Of a DNA stretch of 64,000 nt, positions 45,309 through 57,776 are shown piece by piece. The position numbers and the translations under genes were made by a program. Each line of letters starts with the position of its first letter. Position 1 is the stretch's first letter. The notes beneath the pieces were generated by a model. It did not search any database and was not told the origin of the DNA. It was given only the letters and a program-made list of their open reading frames with translations. Origin of the DNA: VXNE01 sp963668365 (GTDB taxonomy: Bacteria; Pseudomonadota; Gammaproteobacteria; Pseudomonadales; Azotimanducaceae); NCBI GenBank assembly GCA_963668365.1, contig OY764266.1, positions 2,914,001 through 2,978,000 of the forward strand, given 5' to 3'.

Positions 45309-45321
45309 TGGCCCCCGTCGC

Positions 45322-46494
45322 TCAGTCGCGGCGAAGCTTGTCGGACACGGCGATCGGACTCGGGTATCTGAAGATCACCAGGTAGGTTGATGCCACGAGG
45401 GTCAGCACTGTCGCGCCCTGGATCACATGGGCCGCCTCTCCGCCGATGAGAGCGCCGCCGAGCGCCACCGTTGTCACCAGCAGGGAGAATTCGCTCGCTT
45501 GTCCGAGGCGGCAGCCGACTTCCCACGATGTCTCGCGCGGTTCTCCCTGCCACGCCAGGAGCCAACGGAAGACGGGAGGTTTCAACGCGAGCATGGCGCC
45601 GCCGAGGCACAGCGCGGGCCACACGACCTTCGCCAGCACGGCCGGATCGATGGCCGCGCCAACGGAAAAGAAGAAGAGGATGAGAAAGAAGTCTCGCAAG
45701 GGGCGCAGAGTATCCGTGATGAACTGCGCGATGGGTGAACTCGCGAGCGCCACGCCGGCGATGATGGCGCCGACTTCAAGGGACATGCCGACCAGGTGGG
45801 ATACCGTTGCAACCGCCAGGCACCACCCGATGACAAGCAGGAAAATGAACTCGTTGAAGGCATCGAATCGGGCCAGCAGGGGATTGATGATGAACTTGAT
45901 GCCGAGGAGCGCGCCGCCGGCGATCGCCGGGAAGGCCGCGACGACCAAAAGGGGATGATCCAGGACCAGATGTTCCTGGCCTCCGCTGACGCCTGCGAGG
46001 GCGAGTAGCGCGACGATTGCCAGCAGATCCTGAATGAGCAGGAGACTGATGACGATCTCGCCGATGTGCCGATGATGCAGCGCCGTCGTGGGCAGCATCT
46101 TGATGCCGATGATGGTGCTGGAGAAGACGCAGGCGATGCCTGCCACCAGGGCCTCCGGCCAGTCGAAGCCAAAGCTCCACAGCGTGACAAAGCCGAGCGC
46201 GAAGAATATGGCCGTGCTGACCAGGGCGGTGACGATGGATGCGCCGAGCATGTTTCGCAGCTTGGCCGGCGGCAGGTCGAGGCCCACCAGGAAAAGCAGG
46301 AAGATGATGCCGATATGTCCGATGTCGCTGACGAACTCGGCATTGGGTATCCAGGCGAAGCCGTGCGGGCCGAGCAGCACGCCGATGGCCATGTAGGCCA
46401 CCAACAGGGGCTGACGCGTGAACAGGGCCACCGTTGCCAGCACCGCCGCGCCGGCAAAGATGAGAAAGAACGACTCGATGATGCCAGTTTCCAT
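45322..46494 (-). CDS. CPA2-family cation:proton antiporter
   Basis: 390 residues with about 12 hydrophobic segments. Motifs LLVAYMAIGVLLGPHGFAW, FLLFLVGLDLPP, FSSTIIGIKML and LIQDLLAIVALL are those of KefB/Na+/H+ exchanger membrane domains, with the transport aspartate in IQDLLA. No C-terminal RCK/TrkA-N domain is present, so it is a short form without nucleotide gating. It is the last gene of a minus-strand group after DUF934. Confidence 0.87.
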   Translation of the reverse strand: METGIIESFFLIFAGAAVLATVALFTRQPLLVAYMAIGVLLGPHGFAWIPNAEFVSDIGHIGIIFLLFLVGLDLPPAKLRNMLGASIVTALVSTAIFFALGFVTLWSFGFDWPEALVAGIACVFSSTIIGIKMLPTTALHHRHIGEIVISLLLIQDLLAIVALLALAGVSGGQEHLVLDHPLLVVAAFPAIAGGALLGIKFIINPLLARFDAFNEFIFLLVIGWCLAVATVSHLVGMSLEVGAIIAGVALASSPIAQFITDTLRPLRDFFLILFFFSVGAAIDPAVLAKVVWPALCLGGAMLALKPPVFRWLLAWQGEPRETSWEVGCRLGQASEFSLLVTTVALGGALIGGEAAHVIQGATVLTLVASTYLVIFRYPSPIAVSDKLRRD

Positions 46495-46600
46495 GGACTA
46501 CGAACGGGGCCTTTGGGGCACTTGCATCGCACAAGCAATGGGTAGGCTAGTGGAACATGTCGGCAACCGCCTGTCGATGCGGAACGCCGACCGGGAAGGC

Positions 46601-47122
46601 TCAACCTCCGGCGCGGATTCTCCGGAAAGCGGGTTGCGGCTGCAGCACAGACGCCTGGTAGTGGTCCGTGATCGATTGTATCGAGGCGATGGCGACCTCG
46701 GCGGCCCGATGGTCTTCAACGACGAAGGCGTCGAAACCGGAGCGGTGCAGGTACTGCGCCAGGTCCGGCAGAATATCTCCGAACGCCCGCAATTCTCCCG
46801 TGAAGCCGCAGCGGGAACGCAGCAGCACGCCAAGCGACAGGCCGCGCCCGTCGGCGAATGCCGGGAACTTCACTGCCACGAGCGACGCGCCGTCAAGGTG
46901 GTCGCGGACCCGTTCGACATCGACCTCGCCGTCCACCCAGAATCCCACCCCGGGAGACCGAAGTGAGCGGACGCGTGTTTCGGTTGTTGCGTGCGCCCGG
47001 GAGGTCCAATGCTCAAAGGGAAGGATCGATCCCTCGCCCGGTGCGGGATCGCCCTTGTCGGACGAGTCAATCAGAGTCCAGGGATCGTCGACGATTTCGA
47101 GATTCTTAACGAGCGCCGGCAT
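46601..47122 (-). CDS. DUF934 protein, sulfite-reduction accessory
   Basis: 173 residues with the DUF934 core: GVGFWVDGEVDVERVRDHLD, VAVKFPAFADGRGLSLGVLL and GDILPDLAQYLHRSGFDAF. The family is nearly always next to cysI and is thought to aid sulfite reduction, mechanism unknown. Its start overlaps the cysI stop by 17 bases. Confidence 0.88.
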   Translation of the reverse strand: MPALVKNLEIVDDPWTLIDSSDKGDPAPGEGSILPFEHWTSRAHATTETRVRSLRSPGVGFWVDGEVDVERVRDHLDGASLVAVKFPAFADGRGLSLGVLLRSRCGFTGELRAFGDILPDLAQYLHRSGFDAFVVEDHRAAEVAIASIQSITDHYQASVLQPQPAFRRIRAGG

Positions 47123-48764
47123 AGACGCGCTCCTTGAACGGCTGCACGCCGATGCGGCGAAAACAGGAGAGAAACGGTTCTTCTTCGATCCGCCGGCTCA
47201 CGTAGACGTCAAGTATCTGCTCGATTACCCGGGGCACGTCGTCCCGCGCGAACGAGGGTCCGATGATCCGCCCCAGGGACGCGTCGGATCCTGCGTCTCC
47301 GCCTAGCGATACCTGGTAGAACTCCGCGCCTTTCTTGTCGACGCCGAGAATCCCGATATGGCCGACATGATGGTGGCCGCAGGCGTTCATGCAGCCGGAG
47401 ATGTTGAGGTCGATGGGCCCCAGGTCGTGCAGGTAGTCGTAGTCGTCGTAGCGCTGTTGTATCGCCTGGGCGATGGGAATCGACTTGGCGTTGGCCAGCG
47501 AGCAGTAATCCCCGCCCGGACAGCAGACTATATCCGTCAGAAGTCCGGCGTTAGGAGTCGCGAGGGCCATCTCGCCGGCGCGCTGCCATAGCGCATGGAG
47601 ATTTTCCTGGGCGACATCCGGAAGCACGAAATTCTGTTCGTGACTGATGCGTATCTCCCCGAAGCCGAACTCGTCCGCCCAGTCCGCCACCGCTTCCATC
47701 TGCGCGTCGGAGACATCGCCCGATGGCACGCCCGGGTATTTGGTTGACAGTGTCGCTATCGCGTAGCCTGCGACCTTGTGGCCGGAGACGTTGTTCCGGA
47801 CCCAATTGTTGAAGTCCGGCGACTTGAGGCGCTGTTCCGCCAGCAGCGCCGTTTGATCGTCGCGATCCGGATAGCCGGGCGGGGCGAAGCAGGCCTTTAC
47901 GTGATCGAGTTCGGCGGCGGTCAGCGTGCTTGGACCATCCTTGAGACATGCCCACTCCTGGTCGACGCGCTCGGCGAAGACCTCGGGCGTCATCGCGCGC
48001 ACGAGGATCTTGACGCGGGCCTTGTACTTGTTGTCGCGCCGTCCGTGGCGGTTGTAGATCCTCAGGATCGCTTCCAGGTAGGTCAGGAGGTGTGGCTCCG
48101 GCAGTCCGCGCCGAATCACGCTTGCGATGGCGGGCGTGCGACCAAGGCCGCCGCCGACCAGAAAATCGAATGTCATATTGCCCGAAGTATCCCGCTCCAC
48201 CCGTATGCCGATGTCGTGGACGTGGATCGCGGCGCGATCCGACGCGGCGCCGTTGAGGGCGATCTTGAACTTCCGGGGCAGCCAATCGAACTCGGGATGC
48301 TGGCTGGACCACTGGCGAATGATCTCGCAATAGGGGCGCGCATCGACGCTCTCGTCGTCGGCAACTCCCGCGAACTGGTCCGTGGTGACGTTGCGTATGC
48401 AGCTGCCGCTGGTCTGGATGGCGTGCATCTGGACCTTCGCCAGATCGCCGAGGATGTCCGGAACCGACTCGAGTTCGGGCCAGTTGAACTGCATGTTCTG
48501 GCGCGTGCTGAGGTGCCCGTAGCCCTTGTCGTAGCGACGCGAGATCCCGGCCAGCGCGCGCAGTTGACGCGATGACAGCGTTCCATAGGGAATCGCGACC
48601 CTCAGCATGGGCGCAAGGCGTTGGATATAGAGTCCGTTGCGCAGCCGAAGCTGCAGGAACTGCTCGTCGGTCAGCTCGCCGCGAAGGTATCGCTCGGTCT
48701 GTTCCCGGTACTGTTCGACGCGTTCATCGATAAAACGCTGGTCGAAATCTTGGTATTGGTACAT
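47106..48764 (-). CDS. cysI: sulfite reductase hemoprotein (beta) subunit
   Basis: Reduces sulfite to sulfide with siroheme and a 4Fe-4S cluster. ATG at 48764 gives 552 residues. Cluster cysteines are in CCPGGDYCSLANAKS and NISGCMNACGHHHVGHIG. Siroheme-binding YGHLSTRQNMQFNWPEL is present. The C-terminal half is longer than plant-type NirA. No cysJ flavoprotein is adjacent, so the electron donor may be ferredoxin or encoded elsewhere. It lies downstream of metH and just after an inverted repeat. Confidence 0.93.
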   Translation of the reverse strand: MYQYQDFDQRFIDERVEQYREQTERYLRGELTDEQFLQLRLRNGLYIQRLAPMLRVAIPYGTLSSRQLRALAGISRRYDKGYGHLSTRQNMQFNWPELESVPDILGDLAKVQMHAIQTSGSCIRNVTTDQFAGVADDESVDARPYCEIIRQWSSQHPEFDWLPRKFKIALNGAASDRAAIHVHDIGIRVERDTSGNMTFDFLVGGGLGRTPAIASVIRRGLPEPHLLTYLEAILRIYNRHGRRDNKYKARVKILVRAMTPEVFAERVDQEWACLKDGPSTLTAAELDHVKACFAPPGYPDRDDQTALLAEQRLKSPDFNNWVRNNVSGHKVAGYAIATLSTKYPGVPSGDVSDAQMEAVADWADEFGFGEIRISHEQNFVLPDVAQENLHALWQRAGEMALATPNAGLLTDIVCCPGGDYCSLANAKSIPIAQAIQQRYDDYDYLHDLGPIDLNISGCMNACGHHHVGHIGILGVDKKGAEFYQVSLGGDAGSDASLGRIIGPSFARDDVPRVIEQILDVYVSRRIEEEPFLSCFRRIGVQPFKERVYAGAR

Positions 48765-48800
48765 CCGGCGCACAGTACCAATACCGTGTCTGGGTGAGAA

Positions 48801-48823
48801 CTAACCATTTTTTCTATGGTTAG
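48801..48823 (-). promoter_or_regulatory. perfect inverted repeat upstream of cysI, possible operator
   Basis: CTAACCAT and ATGGTTAG pair perfectly around a seven-base A/T-rich spacer, 36 bases before the cysI start and after the metH stop. No T-tract follows on the coding strand, so it is not a good terminator. A dimeric regulator site, for example of LysR type, is plausible. Confidence 0.4.
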
Positions 48824-48881
48824 AGCATCCAGTTCACCTTCCATGGACGACGAGTTGGGCAGTCGCATGAACGGGAACGCG

Positions 48882-52529
<3,648 letters not shown>

Positions 52530-52747
52530 CGTTTTGCTATTCGCGGGCTAAACCAGCGCAAGCTCCAGATTAGTCTGGTCGAAGTGGAACGCAATCGAAG
52601 TTGTGATGCTGCAACATGATTTCATTTCATGTGCCATGGTCGCGCGTCAGTCTCCCGGATTGCGTGTTTCACGTTGTGTTTCACGTTGTCGATGCGCCAT
52701 CAGCGATGCGTTAAGATATCCCGACTAATCTGATCAGGATTTGACCC

Positions 52748-53326
52748 GTGATAGAAATCTCCGACGCTGCCAGGGACTATCTGAAGGAACTGCTGGAGAA
52801 ACAGGACGATGGTTGCGGCATTCGCGTCTTCGTGGCGCAGCCCGGGACGCCCAATGCGGAAACCTGTATCGCGTACTGCCGTCCCGGCGAAGAGCAGGAC
52901 GACGATGTAGCCGTGGACATGGGCGGCTTCACGGGGTACTTCGAAAAGCGGAGCGAGCCTTACCTGCTGGACGCGGTGGTGGACTTCCAGGAAGACCGTC
53001 TGGGCGGGCAGCTCACGATCCGGGCGCCGAACGCGCGCGCGCCCAATGTCACCCCGGATTCGCCGTTGGAAGACCGGATCAACTACGTGCTGTACAACGA
53101 GATCAATCCGGGTCTCGCCGCGCATGGAGGCATGGTGACGCTGGTCGAGGTGGTGGACGGCGATACTGCGGTGTTGCAGTTCGGCGGCGGTTGCCAGGGA
53201 TGCGCGGCGGTGGATATCACGCTGAAGCAGGGCGTCGAGAAGTCGCTGATCGCCCAGGTTCCAGATCTCGTGGCGATCAGGGATGCGACCGACCATAGTT
53301 TTGCGGAAAACGCCTACTATCGATAG
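52748..53326 (+). CDS. nfuA: Fe-S biogenesis protein NfuA
   Basis: 192 residues. The N-terminal A-type-like domain is degenerate, and the C-terminal Nfu domain carries the cluster motif C149-QG-C152 in GGGCQGCAAVD, the same positions as E. coli NfuA. It carries and repairs Fe-S clusters, which suits the neighbouring Fe-S enzyme gene cysI. GTG start at 52748 with AGGAT upstream. Divergent from metH over 218 bases. Confidence 0.94.
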   Translation: MIEISDAARDYLKELLEKQDDGCGIRVFVAQPGTPNAETCIAYCRPGEEQDDDVAVDMGGFTGYFEKRSEPYLLDAVVDFQEDRLGGQLTIRAPNARAPNVTPDSPLEDRINYVLYNEINPGLAAHGGMVTLVEVVDGDTAVLQFGGGCQGCAAVDITLKQGVEKSLIAQVPDLVAIRDATDHSFAENAYYR

Positions 53327-53365
53327 CCGCCGGCTCCCCTCGATTGACGGTCGCGCGTCCCCGGG

Positions 53366-54427
53366 TCACGCCGCCCGTTGCGCGAGCGCGGGCGAGAGCC
53401 GATCCGCCAATTCGCGCAATAGCGACTCCGTGCACCCCCAGCCGATACACGCGTCGGTGATCGACACGCCGTAACGCAAGTCGGCGCTCAGCGATTGGCC
53501 GCCCTCGGCCAGGTTGCTCTCCAGCATGATGCCGATGATGGATGCGTTTCCACCTTCGATCTGGTGGCCGACCGCTCGCGCCACCACGGGCTGTCTGCGG
53601 TGGTCCTTGTTGGAGTTCGCGTGCGAGCAATCGACCATGATGTTCGTCGGCAAACCCGCTTCCCGCAGCGACTTTTCGCACGCAGCAATCGAATCGCGAT
53701 CGTAGTTGGTGCTGGCATTGCCGCCGCGCAGCACGATATGGGCCAAGTCGTTGCCGCGGGTATGAATGACCGCAACCTGCCCGGACGGATTGATGCCGAG
53801 GAAGCGATGCGGCTTTGTCATGGAGCGCAGCGCGTTGACTGCGACGGCGAGGCTGCCGTCGGTTCCGTTCTTTACGCCGACGACTGAAGACAGCCCGGAC
53901 GCCATCTCCCGGTGCGTCTGAGACTCGGTCGTGCGCGCGCCGATCGCGGACCAGGTGATCAGGTCGTGCAGGTACTGGGGCATGATCGGATCCAGCGCTT
54001 CGGTCGACAGCGGCAGTCCCATGCGCGTGACGTCGATCAGGAGCTTGCGCGCGCGCCAGATGCCTTCCTCGATGCGGAAGGTATCGTCGAGACGGGGGTC
54101 GTTGATGAAGCCCTTCCAGCCGACGGTCGTTCGCGGCTTCTCGAAGTAGGCCCGCATCACGAGATACAGGCTTTCCGATGTTTCCCGGGCAAGCTGCCTG
54201 AGTCTGCCCGCATACTCGATCGCCGCATCGGTGTCGTGGATCGAGCATGGCCCGACGACAACCAGAAGGCGGTGGTCCCGCCGCTCGAGAATGTCCCGCA
54301 CGCACCGCCGGGATTCCAGCACCGCGGCGGCGACTTCCGGCGCTGCGGGCAGGGTTTCCTTTACGGTCAGCGGGCTCGGCAGAATTTCGTGTGCCAGCAC
54401 GTTGAGGTTCTCCGTCTTGTGTTCCAT
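53366..54427 (-). CDS. 3-deoxy-7-phosphoheptulonate (DAHP) synthase, class I
   Basis: Condenses PEP and erythrose-4-phosphate, the first step of aromatic amino acid synthesis. 353 residues, AroF/AroG/AroH type: VVVGPCSIHD, MRAYFEKPRTTVGWKGFIND, IGARTTESQTHREMASG and DCSHANSNKDH hold the PEP and metal ligands. The isozyme (Phe-, Tyr- or Trp-sensitive) cannot be told from this reading. Strong AGGAGG lies upstream, and an attenuator-like terminator sits in the leader. Confidence 0.95.
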   Translation of the reverse strand: MEHKTENLNVLAHEILPSPLTVKETLPAAPEVAAAVLESRRCVRDILERRDHRLLVVVGPCSIHDTDAAIEYAGRLRQLARETSESLYLVMRAYFEKPRTTVGWKGFINDPRLDDTFRIEEGIWRARKLLIDVTRMGLPLSTEALDPIMPQYLHDLITWSAIGARTTESQTHREMASGLSSVVGVKNGTDGSLAVAVNALRSMTKPHRFLGINPSGQVAVIHTRGNDLAHIVLRGGNASTNYDRDSIAACEKSLREAGLPTNIMVDCSHANSNKDHRRQPVVARAVGHQIEGGNASIIGIMLESNLAEGGQSLSADLRYGVSITDACIGWGCTESLLRELADRLSPALAQRAA

Positions 54428-54460
54428 GGGTGCCTCCTCGAGGAGAGTCTTGCCGGTTGC

Positions 54461-54500
54461 GCAAAAGAAAAACCCCGATGGCGCTGCCTATCGGGGTTTT
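54461..54500 (-). terminator. intrinsic terminator in the DAHP synthase leader (candidate attenuator)
   Basis: On the minus strand an 11-base perfect stem (54490-54500 with 54469-54479, core ACCCCGAT/ATCGGGGT) is followed by TTTCTTTT, and the gene starts only about 35 bases later. A terminator just before the start codon and after no known gene suggests transcription attenuation. The terminator loop contains GGCAGC, also found in an upstream hairpin (GGCAGC/GCTGCC, 54510-54525), so alternative pairing is possible. Confidence 0.6.
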
Positions 54501-54540
54501 CACTCAAGAGGCAGCTAGCGCTGCCCGCAAGTGGGCCGCG

Positions 54541-54708
54541 CTACAACTTAACGCAGGTAAACTCGTAGCGTCGCCAGCGAATGGGCGTCGAACGGCACGA
54601 TCGCATCCCGCGGCGCGCGCGCATCTGACGCTGAGTGAACTCCAACATTCGCAATCTTTCCCTCGCTAACCGCCCCGGGTCGACGTCGCTCCAAGGGGTT
54701 TGTTCCAT
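54541..54708 (-). CDS. possible leader ORF upstream of DAHP synthase
   Basis: A 55-codon frame (shorter starts at 54624 or 54606 give 27 or 21 codons) ends 15 bases before the first leader hairpin. Near its end it has Trp, Tyr and Phe codons within six residues (WRRYEF). No strong ribosome-binding site is visible at any start. It may be a regulatory leader peptide or merely the end of a decayed gene; I recognise no family. Confidence 0.3.
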   Translation of the reverse strand: MEQTPWSDVDPGRLARERLRMLEFTQRQMRARRGMRSCRSTPIRWRRYEFTCVKL

Positions 54709-54764
54709 GCGATCCAGTCAATCGACTGGACCGAAGGCGCCGATTGTCGCGTCCGGCGAGATAA

Positions 54765-54773
54765 AGTCAAGTG
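54765..54773 (+). repeat. 9-bp target duplication of the ISKra4-like element, left copy
   Basis: AGTCAAGTG here matches 58263-58271. Copy C of the 1,642-bp IS later split the left copy from its element. Confidence 0.75.
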
Positions 54774-54775
54774 GG

Positions 54776-56417
54776 AGCCTTGTCCAACGTGACATGAGCC
54801 TGAAGGGGAAGCGTAAATCCAACGAGGCATGAGCCTGTGGAGCGGCGTCGGGGATCATCGGAGGATGATCGTGACGCTACAGACGCAACGGGTTCAGACC
54901 CTGGAACAGGTTCGCGCCTTCGTGGAGGGCAGCGAGGCGGTGGACTTTGCCGGCGGCGACCGCGCGGGGGTCTACGCGCTGGTCCGCCGCACGCTGGTGA
55001 GATTGAGGTACCACCGCCTGGGCAAGGCGGACAAGGGGCTGGTGAGGCGGTATCTGGCGAAGGTGACCGGGCTGTCGCGGGCGCAACTGACGCGCCTGAT
55101 CGGGCAGCATCGCCGGACCGGGCGGATCGAGGACCGGCGCGGCGGGTCGCCGAGGCGGCCGTTCGAGCGCCGCTACGCGCCCGCCGACATCCGCCTGCTG
55201 GCGCGAGTCGACGCGGAGCTGGGCCAGATGTCGGGGGCGGCCACGCGCGCGGTGCTGCGCCGGCAATGGCGGGTGTTCGGCGACGCGCGCTTCGAACGCC
55301 TGGCGGGGCTGTCCAACGGCCACCTGTACAACCTGCGCCGCTCGCGCACCTACCGCAACGTGCGCCGGGTGTGGGACCGCACGCGCGCGGTCGCCGTGCC
55401 GATCGGCGTCCGGCGCCGGCCCGAGCCGCGGGGCCGGCCGGGATTTGTGCGGGTGGACACGGTCCATCAGGGCGACCTGGACGGGGTCAAGGGGGTGTAC
55501 CACATCAACGTCGTCGACGAGGTCACCCAGTGGCAGCACGTGGGCACGGTGGCGGCGATCTCGGAAGCCTTCCTGATTCCGGTGCTCGAGGCGCTGATCG
55601 AGGCGTTTCCCTTCGACGTCAAGGGATTCCACGCCGACAACGGCTCCGAGTACGTCAACCACCGGGTCGCGAACCTGTTGAACAAGCTGCACGTCGGCCA
55701 GTTCACGAAGTCCCGCGCGCGGCGCAGCAACGACAACGCCCTGGTCGAGAGCAAGAACGCCTCGGTGGTCCGCAAGTGGCTCGGCCACGCCCACATCCCG
55801 GCGCACTTCGCCGAACCCGTCAACGCCTTCAACCGGGACTGGCTGTCGCCGTTCCTGAACTATCACCGGCCCTGCCTTTTCCCCGCCGAGGAGATCGACG
55901 ACAAGGGCCGCGTGCGCAAGCGCTACCGCGACGCCGACGTGATGACCCCCTGCGAGAAGCTCAAGTCGCTTGAGAACGCCGAGCGCCACCTCGCCCCGGG
56001 CGTCACTTTCGAGGCGCTCGACCGGACCGCGCACGCGCAAAGCGACCTGGCGGCCGCGGCGGCGCTGAACCGGGCGCGCCGGGATCTCTTCCCGCGGATC
56101 GGCCGGGAGAACACCGCCGCCTGAGTCCCGTGGAGTTGTGGACGAGTCCTGCGGACCGGCGCGCGCCCTTCGGGCCGCGTGGACAGCCCGTGGACAACGC
56201 TGGCGCGTTGCCCACCGCCTGACCACACTCGCGCGCCTCTCGCCCACAACTCCACGGGACCGACAACAAGTTTTTTCATCAAAAAATCGCAACGGGCGGG
56301 CGCTTGCGCGCCGCGCGCCCGTGGGTCAAGATCACCTTTCTTTCAATACCGATTCCGACTCCGCCCACGACTCAGTCAGCCTCTCCGTTCAGGCTCATCT
56401 CGGTATTGGATTAGACT
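54776..56417 (+). mobile_element. insertion sequence copy C (1,642 bp), nested in the ISKra4-like element
   Basis: Same length and ends as copies A and B but in the opposite orientation. It is flanked by a 5-bp duplication GTGGG (54771-54775 and 56418-56422), which confirms the element ends and a 5-bp target-site rule. Three substitutions near its outer end distinguish it from A and B. It inserted two bases inside the ISKra4-like element. Confidence 0.92.
54829..56124 (+). CDS. transposase, rve/DDE integrase superfamily (copy C)
   Basis: 431 residues, same protein as copy B, intact DDE core as described for copy A. The start ATG lies in a third ATGAGCCTG repeat after the terminal repeat; an ATG 12 codons later is an alternative. 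Confidence 0.88.
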   Translation: MSLWSGVGDHRRMIVTLQTQRVQTLEQVRAFVEGSEAVDFAGGDRAGVYALVRRTLVRLRYHRLGKADKGLVRRYLAKVTGLSRAQLTRLIGQHRRTGRIEDRRGGSPRRPFERRYAPADIRLLARVDAELGQMSGAATRAVLRRQWRVFGDARFERLAGLSNGHLYNLRRSRTYRNVRRVWDRTRAVAVPIGVRRRPEPRGRPGFVRVDTVHQGDLDGVKGVYHINVVDEVTQWQHVGTVAAISEAFLIPVLEALIEAFPFDVKGFHADNGSEYVNHRVANLLNKLHVGQFTKSRARRSNDNALVESKNASVVRKWLGHAHIPAHFAEPVNAFNRDWLSPFLNYHRPCLFPAEEIDDKGRVRKRYRDADVMTPCEKLKSLENAERHLAPGVTFEALDRTAHAQSDLAAAAALNRARRDLFPRIGRENTAA

Positions 56418-56442
56418 GTGGGGTGTACGACAAATTTGTTGA

Positions 56443-57756
56443 TTAGGCGACGGAGCGGATCTTGCGCCGGCTCCAGAAGTCGTCGAGGCGGTTGCTGAGG
56501 ACGCAGCAGCGCAGGGCGGCCATGGCGTTGACGCCGGCCACGGACCAGTGCATGCCGGGTCGCTTGAAGCGGGTGCCGACGACGTGCTTGCAGCTGGCCT
56601 CGACGACGCCGGAGGCGACGCACAGTCCGGCGGCGCGGAACGTCGGGTAGCGCATGCGGTGGCGGTTGCGGCGGAGGTAGTCGATGCAGCGTCGCGCCTC
56701 GTCTCGGCCCTCGTGGCGGCGCAGCGCGCGCAGCAGCGCGCCGAGGCGGCCGTCGTCGAGCTCGTCGCGGCGGCGCTTGGCCCAGCGCTCGGCCATGTCG
56801 GTGCCGGGCCCGTAGATCGCCTTGGCGACGTCCCACAGGTGTTGCTTGGCGTGGAACAGGTCGACGATCTGGACGGCGCCGGGGAACAGCTCGTCGGCGA
56901 TCTTCCAGATCCACGGCGCGCCGTCGCCGAGCACCACCCGGCGGCGGGCGCGGTCGAAGCCGCGCCGCCGCGCCTCGCGTTCCGCGCGCCGGGCGAACGG
57001 CGAGAGTTCGGCGTCGGAGTCGCGCGTCGCGGCGCTCTCGACGGCGGCGGAGTAGCTGACCGAGCCGGGCTCCCGCTCGGGCAGTTCGCGGCCGCGCGCG
57101 TCCGTCGCGGCCGCCCAGACCGCGACCAGCTTCACTTCCCGGGTCTTCGCCGAGCCGTCGGCCTGCTTGCCGGCGCGTCCCGCGAGCTCCGCCCGGCGCA
57201 CCGGCACGCCGGTGCCGTCCATCCCCAGGTACATCGTCGGCGCCCGGCCCGGCTCGGGCTCGACAGCGCCGCGCTCGTCCGCCGCGATCTCGCGGCCGAG
57301 CGCCTCCGCGGTGCGCTCCGCCTGCTTGGCGTCGACGTTCACGCCGGCCAGGTCGTGGAGCAGCGCGCCCGTCTCCGCGAAGCTCGCCCGCGCCGCCGCC
57401 AGGCCGGTCATCCGGACCACGCCGGGGGACAGCGAGGTGCCCTCGACGCCGAGCGCCCGATCGCGCGGGTGGAAGCCCGCGTTGCACGCCGGACAATGGT
57501 AGTAGGCGCGCTCCAGGCGCAGCGCGCCGAGCACCGTGGTCACGGTCTTCGCGCGCCGCCCGGCGTACGCCGCCCGGGCTCCGCAGCCGCACGCCAGCGT
57601 CGCGCCCGCGCGGTCGCGCCGGTCCGCGTTCAACCGCCGCTCCACCAGCCGCGCCGCCAGGCCGAGCGCCTGGCGCCGCACCGCCGTCTCGAGCGCCTCG
57701 AAGTCGATCCCGTCCGCCGCGCCGGCACCCGCCAGGGCGTCGATCTCGGCGGCCAT
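56443..57756 (-). CDS. ISKra4-family transposase
   Basis: 437 residues from the ATG at 57756. Cysteine-rich CGCGARAAY and YYHCPACNAGFHPRD form a zinc-finger-like region, and the catalytic core includes MYLGMDGTGVPVR, VVLGDGAPWIWKIADELFPG and VDLFHAKQHLW, diagnostic of ISKra4 transposases. The frame is open upstream and meets the DUF6788 ORF at an A6G5 run, so it may be made as a -1 frameshift fusion. Confidence 0.88.
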   Translation of the reverse strand: MAAEIDALAGAGAADGIDFEALETAVRRQALGLAARLVERRLNADRRDRAGATLACGCGARAAYAGRRAKTVTTVLGALRLERAYYHCPACNAGFHPRDRALGVEGTSLSPGVVRMTGLAAARASFAETGALLHDLAGVNVDAKQAERTAEALGREIAADERGAVEPEPGRAPTMYLGMDGTGVPVRRAELAGRAGKQADGSAKTREVKLVAVWAAATDARGRELPEREPGSVSYSAAVESAATRDSDAELSPFARRAEREARRRGFDRARRRVVLGDGAPWIWKIADELFPGAVQIVDLFHAKQHLWDVAKAIYGPGTDMAERWAKRRRDELDDGRLGALLRALRRHEGRDEARRCIDYLRRNRHRMRYPTFRAAGLCVASGVVEASCKHVVGTRFKRPGMHWSVAGVNAMAALRCCVLSNRLDDFWSRRKIRSVA

Positions 57757-57776
57757 GTCGGTCGCGAAAGCCGCCG

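Noticed and set aside
52620..52645. MetR-like site (TGAA-N5-TTCA type) upstream of metH
   Set aside because: TGAAATGAAATCA misses one consensus base in a short motif; too weak to report without genome-wide support.
52718..52742. IscR type-1-like site before nfuA
   Set aside because: CCCGACT and GATCAGG partly match the consensus, but the outer ATA/TAT and several core bases fail, and the site overlaps the leader rather than a promoter.
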